Shown one piece after another: positions 24,020 through 34,690 of a stretch of 64,000 bases of DNA; the stretch's first letter is position 1, and every line of letters begins with the position of its first letter. Below the pieces are notes generated by a model. That model did not search any database. It worked only from the letters and a program-made list of their open reading frames with translations, and was not told the DNA's origin. Where the stretch lies: the NCBI RefSeq assembly GCF_000699445.3, contig NC_067200.1:4728950-4792949 (forward strand), in the 5' to 3' direction. This DNA comes from Schistosoma haematobium. Taxonomy: Eukaryota; Platyhelminthes; Trematoda; Strigeidida; Schistosomatidae. The position numbers and the translations under genes are program-made.

Positions 24020-24425
24020 TTTGTATTGGTTGTTTTATTCTTTCCACTGATGTTTACGATTTGAATTGATCAGTCTCTTATTAGTATATGACCATCTCCA
24101 ATATTGCCTCAAGCTACAAGCATTATAAGCAAAAATGGATATTAGTTAACAGTGGAATCCAGAACGTGCGTTTCGTCTTATCTAGGACTAATCAGATGGG
24201 TATACCTGTATTCTATGAATTAAACGTCACCACATTGTACAAATGAGTGGCTATCCGAACTCAGTAGCTAAATGAATGACGCGATGGTGCTCCAAGCAGA
24301 CGGTAGTAAGGTCGAGTACCAGAGTGGACATCAATTCTGGAATGCAGATGTATCCAGCTGACGAGTCCCAGACAGGATGAAACGCGTGTATTGTATCTCA
24401 CTTCTAGCCATAATAGAACGAAATA
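24020..24425. repeat. Two head-to-head SM-alpha SINEs (right arm)
   Basis: Minus-strand copy about 24020-24235 (reading CTGATTAG, GACGAAAC and CTGGATTCC on minus). Plus-strand copy 24235-24425 with the A box region AGTAGCTAAATGAATG, then CTGACGAGTCCCAGACAGGA and TGAAACGC. In the plus copy the cleavage site and second strand of stem I are replaced (GTGTATTGTATC), so that hammerhead should be dead. Confidence 0.7.
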
Positions 24426-24774
24426 GCTCTGCAGTCATACCACTTGGTTTTCTATGGTTGTTTGACTAATAATCAGTCTGAAACGTAAACTTTATTGTTT
24501 TTGACTGAAATAAATACGCATGAACTCTAGTGTGGTAATCTGATAGTAATAAAACTGTAGTTGATTTACATAAATTTCTTCGTCTGCCAATAATCAAAAT
24601 TCCATTATATAATGTATGTCTATTCATGATAGAAGTGAATACAATCATAACATAGCTTGATTAAACAGAACCAAAGAGTTCCCTCTATTGTCCCACAAAA
24701 ATTACACCATCATAATTTTATTCAAAAGAGAAACACATTGGCAGGAAACAAATAATTACGATACCATTCAATTC

Positions 24775-25150
24775 ACTGTGGTGTGTGCTACTTATATCGA
24801 AATAAGTAGTATAAGTCAGTCAGTCAGCTACAATGTAGGACCAGGCACATGTGTGCATCGGTCCACGTTACCACACTTCATTAGCACAACAATATGAACA
24901 CCGGATTCATAGAAGTAGTTAACTGATTGGTGATAATATATAAAAGAAAGATTGCATATAAGGACATAATACAGGAGGAAAGAATTAGTCGGTAGAAAGA
25001 AAGATATGAAGCGATTTTAAAACGTCAGTCGGGAATAGAATGTCTGGTAGCAGAAGGTCAAGAAGATCGAAAAATGAAAGAACGGTCACAGAAAGTAATT
25101 GGTATAGAAATGCAGGAACAATGACATCTGAGACACTTATTTAACATTTT
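24775..25150 (+). repeat. Interspersed repeat with conserved hairpin, interrupted
   Basis: The first part (24780-24811) contains CTACTTAT...ATAAGTAG, an 8-bp hairpin. The second part (25021-25150) contains GAATAGAATGTCTGGTAGCA. The same two parts are contiguous at 57966-58130 and occur reversed at 61265-61350. Here a non-LTR 3' end separates them. Confidence 0.55.
24813..25020 (-). mobile_element. Non-LTR 3' UTR fragment with CTGA tail
   Basis: Minus-strand 3' UTR of the family at 1455-2110, ending in three units of the CTGA tail (AGTCAGTCAGTC on plus, from about 24814). It sits inside the hairpin-bearing repeat. The left palindrome arm lacks it. Confidence 0.65.
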
Positions 25151-25730
25151 GTAAATAAAGTTTTTATTGTATGATTCTCCTATTTTACTAAGATATTCTA
25201 TTATGTTGTATTAAAATACATTCGATTGTCCCCACTTGTGTTCTCGTTCACTACATTACAACTGAACTAATCGTCAGATAAATAACATAGTCTTTTTGAA
25301 ATCAAGAACAAATTAGTGAAGTTTGGACATTGGACCGAACTGTTTAACTAATAAAACAAAACAATGTTTACACAATAAAACAAACAAACAAACAAATGTC
25401 GTTACGACTTTTTCTAATGAGTCATAGTCAAGAGGAGAAGAGCTTTTATGAAGAGAAAATGGATTATCTCTAGTATGATTAATTGAAATTAACACGTTGG
25501 TGATTTAAACAAAAATTCAATTACTGTTAAATCCAGGTTGAATAAGGTCTTCTCTCTGTTGATTGGTTAATTTATAGATTATATTCATCCCAGATGGATC
25601 ATAGAGTGCTATGGAAAAATATTGAACACCGAATCACTGTTACAGCAGTACTGCCTCGACTAAGATCAATCTGTGATAAATGCTACCTATAAATTAAATT
25701 AATTCGTATAAAACTACTTTGATCTAGCAA

Positions 25731-25743
25731 TAATTAACAGCTC
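25731..25743. repeat. Target-site duplication of SR2-like insertion (3' side)
   Basis: TAATTAACAGCTC, repeated exactly at 28957-28969. The unoccupied form, a single copy, is in the left palindrome arm at about 15340-15360. Confidence 0.85.
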
Positions 25744-28700
25744 TTACTTACTTACTTACTTACACCTGTTACTCCTCGTGAAGGAGCATAGGTCGCTCAC
25801 CAGCATTCTCCATCCAACCCTGTCCTGGGCAATCCTTTCCAGCTCCTTCCAGTTGTAATTCATCCTTTTCATATCTGCTTCTATTATCCGACGTAATGTG
25901 TTCTTTGGCCTTCCTCTTTTCCGCTTCCCTTCAGGATTCCAAGTTAGGGCTTGTCTCGTGATACAGTTTGACGATTTGCGTAATGTATGTCCTACCCATC
26001 TCCATCGTCTTTTCCTAATTTCCTCTTCAGCTGGAAGTTGGTTTGTTCTCTCCCACAGAAGGCTATTGCTGATGGTATCCGGCCAATGGATGTTGAGTAT
26101 CTTGCGTAGACAGCTATTTATAAATACTTGTACTTTCTTGATTGTGGTTGTTGTAGTTCTCCAAGTTTCAGCTCCATACAGTAGAATTGCCTTGACGTTC
26201 GTATTGAAGATTCTCACTTTGATATTGGTTGAAAGTTGTTTTGAGTTCCATATGTTCTTCAATTGTAGGAATGCGGCCCTTGCTTTGCCAATCCTCGCCT
26301 TTACGTCTGCATCTGAACCTCCATGTCTATCGACGATGCTTCCCAGATATGTGAAGGATTCTACATCTTCCAGAGTTTCGCCATCAAGGGTGATTGGATT
26401 GCTGTTCTCCGCTTTGAATTTGAGGACCTTGGTTTTCCCTTTGTGTATGCTGAGGCCTACTGATGAAGAGACTGCTGCTACATTGGCTGTCTTTATCTGA
26501 ATCTGTTCACGTGTACGTGATAGGAGGGCTAGGTCATCTGCGAAGTCCAGATCGTCTAATTGGTTCTGAGCTGTCCATTGTATTCCGTGTTTTCCTTCAG
26601 ATGTCGAGGTCTTCATAATCCAGTCGACCACCAGAAGAAAGAGGAAGGGAGAGAGTCAACAGCCTTGTCTGACTCCGGTCCTTACTTGGAATGCATCTGT
26701 CAGCTGTCCTCCATGCACTACTTTGCACTGTAGTCCGTCGTATGAGTTCCGGATAATATTGACAATCTTCTCAGGAACTCCGTAGTGTCGAAGAAGTTTC
26801 CATAATGTCCTCCTATCTACACTGTCGAATGCCTTTTCATAATCAATGAAGTTGATGTATAGTGACGAGTTCCACTCAACTGATTGTCCGACGATGATCC
26901 GTAGTGTTGCAATTTGGTCTGTGCACGACCGATCCTTACGGAATCCAGCTTGTTGATCTCGAAGTTGGGCATCTACTGCATCCTTCATCCGGTTCAGCAA
27001 AACTCTGTTGAAGACTTTCCCTGGTATTGACAGTAGTGTAATGCCTCTGTAGTTTTCACATTTGCTTAGATCTCCTTTCTTTGGAATCTTGACAAGGTGT
27101 CCTTCTTTCCAGTCCATCGGCACTTGTTCCTCCTCCCAAATCTTTTTGAATAGAAGATAAAGCATGCTTGTGGTTGCTTCGATGTCTGATTTCAGTGCTT
27201 CAGCTGGTATGTTGTCGGGTCCTGCTGCTTTCCCGTTCTTGATTTGTCTGACGGCCATTCTAATTTCTTCCGTCGTTGGTGGGTTGACATCTATAGGAAG
27301 ATCTGTGTGTGCTGCTTCGATGTTCGGTGGATTCATTGGAGCCGGCCTATTCAGGAGTTCCTCGAAGTATTCTACCCATCTGTTTCGCTGTTGTTGAATT
27401 TCAGTGATTGGCTTGCCTTCTTTGTTTTTGACCGGCCTCTCTGGTTTACTGTATTTCCCTGATAGTTTCTTCGTTGTATCGTAGAGCTGTTTCATATTTC
27501 CTTCTCTAGCAGCTTTTTCTGCCGTCGTTGCTAATTCTTCCACGTATTTCTTCCTGTCGGCTCTAATGCTCCTCTTCACTTGCTTGTTTGCTTCTATGTA
27601 TTCAGCTTGTGCTTGGACTTTCTCTGCTCGTGTTTGGCTGTTGTTAATTGCTGTCTTCTTGTTCTTCCTTTCTTTGATCTTGTCCAGTGTTTCTATAGAG
27701 ATCCATTCCTTATGATGGTGTTTCTTTAGGCCCAGAACCTCTTGACACGTTGAAGTCAATGTTTCTTTGATGCCTTTCCAGTTGTCCTCCATGGTGGTTT
27801 CTTCTTCCTTCAGTAGATCTTGAAAGGCTTGGAATCTGTTGTTGAGAGCTATCTTGAATTCATTGAGTTTGTCAGTATCTCGAAGGAAGGCTGTATTGAA
27901 CCTTTGTATTGCTGTTTGTCCACTTGTCCAGTTCTTTTTTAGCTTCAGTTTTAAATTGGCTACAACTAGATGGTGATCTGAAGCTACGTCAGCTCCTCTC
28001 CTGGTTCTCACATCTTCCATTGTCCTTCGGAATTTTTTTTTGATGCAAATATGGTCTATCTGGTTCTCTGTAGTGTGGTCCGGTGAGATCCATGTAGCCT
28101 TGTGTATACGTTTGTGTGGAAATATTGTGCCTCCTATGACTAATTTGTTGAATGCACACAAATTTGCAAATCTTTCTCCATTTTCGTTCCTCTCTCCCAG
28201 TCCATGTCGTCCCATAATATCTTCATATCCAGTGTTGTCTATTCCGACCTTGGCATTTAGATCTCCCATCAGAATGGTGAGGTCCTTTCTTGAGCATTTC
28301 TCTATGATTGACTGCAGCCGCTCGTAGAATTGATCTTTAATGTCGTCGTTGCTATCATTGGTGGGTGCATAACATTGGATAATATTCATTAAGATCCCCT
28401 CCTTCTTTGTTTTGAATGATGCTTTGATGATTCTGGATCCGTGGGATTCCCATCCTACAAGTGCATTTCGTGCTACTTTGGACAGCATAAGAGCGACTCT
28501 GAGTGTGTGGAGCATTGTCCTCTTCGTGACTATAGCAGCATCTCTCCCGTAGCTAGCCTTTTCTGTCCAACTTGGGTCCAGTGGGTTTCGCTGATTCCCA
28601 GTACTGCTAAGTTGTATCTCCTCATTTCCATTGCTATTTGACTTGTCTTCCCGGTTTCCCACATTGTTCGAACGTTCCATGTACCTATAAAAATTTTTGC

Positions 28701-28956
28701 TCTGGTTGTTAGAAGGGGCATCGGCCTCGTGGCTTCCGAAGGAATTCGGCTTTCACCATGAAGCGTCATAAGTCTTCTAAATGAAGACCTTCTAACTCTC
28801 AGGGCAGAGTTAAAATGGTTTGAATTATTTTTTCTGGTAAGCGTTTTTTTAGCGAGTTAGTTTTCTACGGGATGGGGACGCTAACCCCATGCCCAACCCT
28901 CCTCCTTTACCCGGGCTTGGGACCGGCAGTAACTCTAGAAGAGCTACAGGCGGAGT
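25744..28956 (-). mobile_element. Near-complete SR2-like RTE retrotransposon
   Basis: A 3213-base non-LTR element on the minus strand with both ends defined by a 13-base target-site duplication. The 5' UTR starts at 28956; the open frame for endonuclease plus RT runs from about 28769 to 25756; the 3' end is five TTAC units on plus (25744-25763). The length fits the RTE clade, which has one ORF and a short 3' UTR with a short-repeat tail. It is the best-preserved mobile element in the window. Confidence 0.92.
25756..28769 (-). pseudogene. RTE endonuclease-reverse transcriptase ORF, two lesions
   Basis: Encodes an APE-type endonuclease that nicks target DNA and an RT that primes from the nick. 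Endonuclease motifs in order: GTWNVRT, ISETHW, QCYAPTNDS, MGDLNAKVG and SDHHLVV. RT motifs: NYRGITLLSIPGKV, AGFRKDRSCTDQI, YEKAFDSVDR, GVRQGC and FADDLALLS, then thumb ([15 protein letters not shown]) and the tail with [12 protein letters not shown]. Two lesions interrupt it: a frameshift in the 28530-28680 overlap of two frames, within the endonuclease, and one in-frame TGA right after GVRQGC near 26655. About 1000 codons in all, the usual RTE size. It was probably active recently. Confidence 0.9.
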
Positions 28957-28969
28957 TAATTAACAGCTC
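28957..28969. repeat. Target-site duplication of SR2-like insertion (5' side)
   Basis: TAATTAACAGCTC, identical to 25731-25743, followed by ACTACC, which continues the palindrome arm. Confidence 0.85.
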
Positions 28970-29134
28970 ACTACCAATGAATTATTTTAAGATGTTCCTG
29001 AATTTCTAGTAAAAAACCGTGACGGATGAAGTTCAAACACGTTGAGAGTGAAAGGATTGTCATTAATTGGATTGATTAATTGTAGAATTGTGGTGTACGC
29101 TACTTGAGTCATATGTAACACTAATTGGAAGTAG

Positions 29135-29357
29135 GAACCTTGGCAGTGAAAGGCTAAGAAACTCGAGAATAGAAGTGGAAATAGAAAGGAATTGTAAACT
29201 GGAAGAATCATACAGAATGTGGAAACCGAAAAGCACACGTAGACTAAGTCGTCTATTGTCTAATTTGTATATTTCAATACCTTATCTCCACTATCAATTA
29301 ATTTCGTTCAAATGCACTGTTAATAATGAGTCATTATTGAGACATTTTCTGAAATAA
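29135..29357 (+). CDS. Possible terminal exon, unrecognised
   Basis: After an AG at 29133-29134 an open frame of about 73 codons runs to TAA at 29357. It is basic and protein-like (ERLRNSRIEVEIERNCKLEE, then RRLSRLLSNLYISIPYLHYQ). The first 87 bases lie in the palindrome arm and are copied in inverse at 15095-15180; the rest is single copy. No upstream exon, so it may be chance. Confidence 0.25.
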
Positions 29358-30124
29358 CGAAAACATCTCATGAAAATACTTCAGTGTTTTACACCATTTT
29401 TTCTACAATCACGTCTCTGTATATATAAACACGCACACACACTTTCTCCTCGATCTCGATATTCTGTGGATAGTAGTAGTATTTGTGCAGTTCAGTTTTG
29501 GCAGAATACACATTTATTGATGTCATAAATGTTGAGACATTTTATTTACTTATCTAATACAAACAAAATGAATCTGGTTTAATTCTGATGATACTTCCAT
29601 AGAATGATGATCTTATACGTAGTTGTGTATGTGTATCACTTTGCTTTCTTACATGTACACAGCGATGTTGTGTTTTAATTGAATGAATTAATATTGAAGA
29701 CGAAATTCGGTGCTTGTCTTTTGAACATTGAATATTCATGTTCTTATATTGGTATGCTGATATGGTGTGGTATATGTCAGTTTATTCTGATTAAAATAAA
29801 GAGTATTTTTATTACGGAATAAAAGTGAGTACAAAATAATCTACGCATACATTGAATATTGAATGTAAAGTAAATGATATTTGCTATGTCACTTCTCATT
29901 TGTCAATAAGAGGTTGTAGGGATTATTGAATTTCAATTAAATCATGAAAGGATTTCTACAAGTCTTTACTGATAATTATTATGTTTTAATTAGTGCGAGG
30001 AAATTTCTGAAGTTCTTGTAATAAGTCGTAATTGGTGGAGTTGGGTTGTGTTGAATGTGATGCAGTTAAACACCAATGACAATGGAAGATGGTCACGCAA
30101 TATCCTGGATCGATTGAAGTTAAA
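29358..30124. other. Non-coding, no gene seen
   Basis: AT-rich with a short CA-rich run near 29430. No exon supported. Confidence 0.35.
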
Positions 30125-30285
30125 CATTAACATCTTTAGATGCTGAATCGGTGGTCCATAGGTTTAACGTCTTCGAGAGACCAACGTCATTGAGTTCGAA
30201 TCACACGTACGGGATTGTAGATGCGCACTTTTGGAGCGTCCTATACTAGGATGAAATGGGCGTCCAGTGCTTTCAGGTTTTAAAT
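30125..30285 (+). repeat. tRNA-headed SINE with hammerhead-type tail
   Basis: A box GGTGGTCCATAGG (30150-30162), B box GAGTTCGAATC (30192-30202), then a hammerhead-like fold (30224-30270): stem I GCACT...AGTGC, stem II TCCTA-TAC-TAGGA, ATGAAATGG and GCGTCC. The CUGANGAG box is degraded (TTTTGGAGC). Ends CAGTGCTTTCAGGTTTT, shared with 58525, 40690 and others. Confidence 0.7.
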
Positions 30286-30738
30286 AATAGTGTAACTTGG
30301 ATTGGTTCATAGCTTCAATGAAATTCTCAATTAATTTCTAATGATCTGTGTACAGCAATTTTCGATTATGGTTAGTGCGTGATAAAACAACAAATAATCA
30401 ATTTAATTAACAGTAAAGTGTTTGAATTATACTGTTATTAATATACACAATTGTATTTTGATCAGTTATTGTTAGCATATATGTGTGCATCATGTGTTAA
30501 TCACCTTGATGTAGCCATGATCAGAATCTTTACTAATAACGATATAAACATTAGTAGTATAATTGGTCATTTTCAATAAACTAATCAATGCTGTCACCCA
30601 CCACTACATTTTCTTTTATTGTAAAATTTGTAATCTATCTAGATCACGTTGAAGCAAAAGTACTTCTTAGTTGAATGATGAATTTATAAAATCCTTGTAC
30701 ATGATTTCTTTTGGGCGGCCCAAAGTGTTTGTTTCTCT

Positions 30739-30996
30739 TTAGAAATTATTTTTGAATAGTGTAAGGTGTTCGTGAAGATTGTTGAGATTTTCATAGTATA
30801 CATTTTGAATAATAACTGTAGTTAGACAATCATTCACACTAAGGAGCACTAAATAAATGTTCCATTCCAAGTGCGTATTAACAACATACCCGGGTATCGT
30901 ACCTAGGTGCTTAAGAGCATACGACATATCAAAATTCAACGAATTCACGATAGTGTTTTCTACTTTGGCCTGAAATTCTGTTTGTTCTCCACTTTT
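30739..30996 (-). CDS. Possible terminal exon, unrecognised
   Basis: On the minus strand GTTGTAG precedes an open frame of 85 codons with balanced composition (LKHLGTIPGYVVNTHLEWNI, then YLVLLSVNDCLTTVIIQ and LTLFKNNF stop). An acceptor-like AG lies exactly at the frame's start. No similarity recognised and no partner exon, so a chance frame is possible. Confidence 0.3.
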   Translation of the reverse strand, partial: KSGEQTEFQAKVENTIVNSLNFDMSYALKHLGTIPGYVVNTHLEWNIYLVLLSVNDCLTTVIIQNVYYENLNNLHEHLTLFKNNF

Positions 30997-31027
30997 CAAC
31001 TACAACGATTTACATTTAAATTGACGA

Positions 31028-31170
31028 TGAATTATAGAACCGTCATTTACCCGATTACTTGTTTTGATTTTGACGGGAAAGGACGCGTGTCTAACCTACC
31101 TGGACGACTATTCTTCAGTCCAAACCGTAGTTTAGATTCTACAACTTTTAATAATTACTATCGTTACTAA
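31028..31170 (+). CDS. Possible terminal exon, unrecognised
   Basis: A frame with ITCFDFDGKGRVSNLPGRLF and FSPNRSLDSTTFNN ends at TAA (31168-31170). An AG at about 31039 could be its acceptor and an AATAAA follows at about 31185. It is mutually hard to reconcile with the minus-strand candidate next to it; at most one is likely real. Confidence 0.25.
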
Positions 31171-32014
31171 ATTCTGTGAATAATAATAAAAACCAGGAAT
31201 TTGTATTTTAACAAGTTTTCCTCATTCAATGTTTCTAAATACGATCTACTGCTTCTTTTTCTATACTTATTTATTTACTTGTCTATGCAAATGTTAATCA
31301 ATCATCTATACAGTTAGTAGTTCAGGTTATTATTATCAGGAACTGATATTAGTCTGCAGAAAATATTGGAACAATCTAGAAGTGATGGATAACTAATTTT
31401 GAGATAGTTCAAGAAGTCTAGATTCCATGTTTTTTGATTTGGATAGGTGCTCTTTCCGTACCGTTGTCCAAGCACTTATCCTAGTCAAATAATGAGAAAT
31501 GATTATGAACCTTTAACTGACAAAACTGAATAAGGAGTTACATAGATTATTGATAAACATAGGTTTGTCCCTTTGACTGAGACAAGGTAATGTTGTCGAA
31601 GACCTTGACATATCTGGCTGATAATTTGTTGCTTACCCTTCGGCTTTGAAATTGCATTTCAATATCGGCGCGTAACATGCCTAAAGTGCATCAACTTGTC
31701 AATGTTACTCTGTAATTAGAAGGTAACACATATTTGTTGAATCATCATAAGATCTATGTTACTTCTCATCCTTTATATTTCTGGTCAAATAAATTAGGAA
31801 GCTTTTAAGATTACTTATATCAAGTCACAGTTAATTGACTTCATGAATTAACCATGGTTAGACAATGAATAAACATACAAATCTAATTAACGATGGTTAA
31901 AATGCCAAATTTTACAGTTTTTTTACTAAAGTGTAACAGGCCCCATTCAAACATTTAAATAAATTACGGATGACCACTGTTGACAATTGTTTTAAACTAA
32001 AGTTATATGCAGAG
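31171..32014. other. Non-coding, no gene seen
   Basis: AT-rich. Contains an inverted pair GATAGGTGCTCTTTCC / CCAAGCACTTATCC near 31445-31480. No exon or known repeat. Confidence 0.35.
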
Positions 32015-32085
32015 GTGAATATCGGTCAGCAGTGGAATCGCGTTATCCATTTAGCAACTAAGTCCTGATAGCCATTTACGGTTAT
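32015..32085 (-). repeat. SM-alpha SINE relic
   Basis: Plus strand reads CAGTGGAATC then GCGTTATCCATTTAGCAACT and AAGTCCTGATAGCC, the minus-strand image of an SM-alpha copy in which the hammerhead has been deleted between the tail and the A box. Confidence 0.55.
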
Positions 32086-32836
32086 ATGTGTTAAATGTTT
32101 TCCCGTTTCTAATAATTGGTTAGTCATTGATTAACTGTGTTTTTTAACATATTGGCTTAGTTAATTCATCTTATAAAAATATTAATAATTATTGAATAAA
32201 GATGTGAATTGAGGAGACATCTTCCAACCAAAAACAGTAACCAAATGTACTTTTATTCATATTCTGCATGTATATTTATTTATTTGAAGATATAAATATT
32301 GGTACAAAGGGGCATCAGATATATATACGCCATACAGTAATAATGAGAATGTGAAGAGATAAATAATGTAAGGTGCATATAAGGAAAAAGGAATAATAAC
32401 GAACAAAGATAAGTGTAGTTTAGTGAAGTGATAATAATGGGAGAGATAGTTCAATTAGCAAAAGTTCAACTACAGAGAATTCTTCCACTTAAAAAAGTTG
32501 CGTTATCTTTATGAATTTAAATAAAGTTACAGCAAGATAGTGAAACCAATTGGATTATCGTCTCTGCCTTCCAACACACGATCCCGAAACTATGCATTAT
32601 TGACATGATTTGCCACTGGATGTCTGCAATCCTTCGGAGATAACGATGATCAAACACAGAGAGTCGTCTAGCATCCTCAACATGGAGAGCTCAGGTTTCG
32701 CAAGCATAGAGTAAAAGTGCTCTCACCGACGCTTGTGATAAGTATGACGGTTTTCTAACATTTGGCGGAGGGTTAAGATATGACCAATACATCCTCGACC
32801 AGAATGAAAACCGGCCTGCTCCTTGCGAGTCAATCT

Positions 32837-33277
32837 TTATCGGGTTTTGAACAACCTACGAAGTATAACGAAAGCCAATAGCTTGAACGCAGTCGGAAGT
32901 AGACTTATCCCCCGATAGTTGTTACAGGAACGACGTGAACCCTTTTTAAAGATAGGGACAACTATCGACTCATTCCATGACGTCGGTACACTCTCTAGTT
33001 CCCAAACCTTTGTAAACAACGTTGTCAATTCCTCAGTCAGAAAGTCACCACCATCTTTAAAAAGAGCCGGAGTTAAGTCATCTGAGCCAGGTGATTTGTA
33101 GTGCTTCATGAGTTGGAGTTCCTCGCGGACTTCCGCCCAATTTTGTGAGTCAGTCGCCACCGGCCATGGAGAGCAGGACAGTCTGACCGATGTTGCCCGA
33201 GCAGCAGGCCAGTTGAACTGCCTTTCGAAAAATTCTGACCGTCGCCCAACACGTCGACGGATGTTAGTGATTGGCAT
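32837..33277 (-). pseudogene. RT fingers of non-LTR element (second copy)
   Basis: 146-codon frame almost colinear with 9720-10292, including NWAEVREELQLMKHYKSPGS, SWNESIVVPIFKKGSRRSCN and NYRGISLLPTAFK. Truncated before the first catalytic aspartate; the matching downstream RT is reduced to short pieces at 32740-32830. Confidence 0.8.
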
Positions 33278-33511
33278 CCCGTCATCCTAGTAGATTGTTT
33301 CTCTCACACCAGACCCTATGTTGCCAGTGTTTCGGATGAGTTGGAAGAGCTTCCGGTAATTACCAGATGCGGCTGCTGCCTCCAGCTCATTGGCACGCTC
33401 CGACCATCAAGCTTCTTGGTCCTTACGCGAGCTGTGCCTAATTTCATTTCTTAACAGTACTCATTGTCCACCTAAACGACTCTTTTGAGTCTGGACGCTC
33501 GACCTGAGCAT

Positions 33512-33985
33512 TCAGATCTCCGGCGGGTACTGCAATATCTGTAGAAGGGCTATTAGCCGGTAATAAAACTCATTCTTGATCGCATCCGGGCGGCAATCTG
33601 TCGGAGCATAGGCGGAGATTATTGAAAGACATCGTTTCTTACACCGATTTCTTCTCACTTTGATGGAACATTCTAATCTAACAGCACATAACCGACTGTT
33701 AATGGAGATCCAATTGATCAGTGCTGCCTCAGCTCTGGCGCTTAGTGTGACACGAAAGCCAGCAACACCAGACGAAGGTGCCACAGGGTCCCCGGATAAA
33801 CACACGTAAAACAAGCTTTTTGAAGCGACAGATGGAGAACGAATTTGTAGTATTTCATCGGAGTCTTGAATACAGGTTTTGGATAGATAACAAACATCGA
33901 TATTAAGACTTTCTAAAGACATAGCCAGCCCTATCTGTTGTCTGACCTGCATTAGCGTGCGAACGTTGAAGGAAGCCAGTTTCAA
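33512..33985 (-). pseudogene. APE-type endonuclease fragment of non-LTR element
   Basis: 157-codon frame starting MKLASFNVRTLMQVRQQIGL, with the SFNVRT motif of the N-terminal catalytic region and SIISAYAPTDCRPD, the counterpart of the Y-A-P-T motif of LINE endonucleases. Cut off before the GDLN motif. Confidence 0.75.
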
Positions 33986-34259
33986 TGGTATGCGTGGTTC
34001 GATAAAGACTATTTCGGTATTCGTATTCGGTGGTTTCAGTCGATTTTCGACCGCTCAGTGACTGGAGATCATTTAGATAGAACAGAGTTTCCACCATATG
34101 CGAGCTGATGTATAAGTATAAAAATAAGGATACAGAAAGTGAGAATAAAAGAGAGTAGGTAATTGACGTATTATAAGAAAATAAGGATAAAAATGAATGT
34201 GAATTGCCTGAGTTTTAATATAGGGGAGAACAGTATTTCCAGTAATTAATTTCATTTTA

Positions 34260-34690
34260 CTTAAATGTGTACTGTGATATTGCCCGAGTGCCCAGACCGA
34301 AGCAGGCGGTTTTCTAAGGTTCTACACACAGAGCCTTTGACCTAAAGTTCAAATCTACAATGCAGTGTAGCAACGTCAGGAGATGCCGTGCCATGGTAGC
34401 CGGTGACCAATGATTGGCTGACACGCCATTTGTTCTCTCAGGATACGGGAGTCCATGTACACCACTGGTTTGGAATTAGGGTTTTCCAACTCCCATAGGT
34501 GGAATCTCCGAGTCCACCAACCTGGTTAAAGAGCCAGTCATTCGCTTTTCGTCCTCTCACTTTTGTAAACAACAGTAGTGACGCGATAAGGCTGTGAGTA
34601 GGACTTCCCTGGCAGTGGTTTTATGCACGCGGCCATGTGAGAGCATTTCAAGAGGGAGAGCTGACTCTTTCCAGTCTCGGCCGTACCAGG
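34260..34690 (-). mobile_element. GC-rich 5' UTR of non-LTR element
   Basis: Base composition jumps well above the surroundings between about 34260 and 34690 and drops abruptly at ATTACATAAC. The block lies directly upstream of the endonuclease frame in transcription order. Likely carries the internal pol II promoter expected of such elements; no motif was identified. Confidence 0.5.

Larger units (their letters stand above)
22449..29221 (-). repeat. Right arm of large imperfect palindrome (interrupted)
   Basis: Inverted counterpart of 15095-18138, from 22449-25743 and continuing at 28957-29221 beyond the inserted SR2-like element. It extends further into the integrase and past 29221 without a break in its own content, so it may be the parental side. 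Confidence 0.85.
32270..34690 (-). mobile_element. Non-LTR retrotransposon, AAAT-tailed family, second copy
   Basis: Shares its 3' UTR (32270-32540) and RT (32837-33277) with 8561-11125. It keeps the 5' side that the other copy lacks: an endonuclease frame at 33985-33512 (KLASFNVRTLMQVRQQIGLA, CQ-less CIQDSD block, and IISAYAPTDC) and a GC-rich 5' UTR at about 34260-34690. Part of the endonuclease-RT linker and the RT palm with YADD are missing, so it is internally deleted. Confidence 0.8.
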
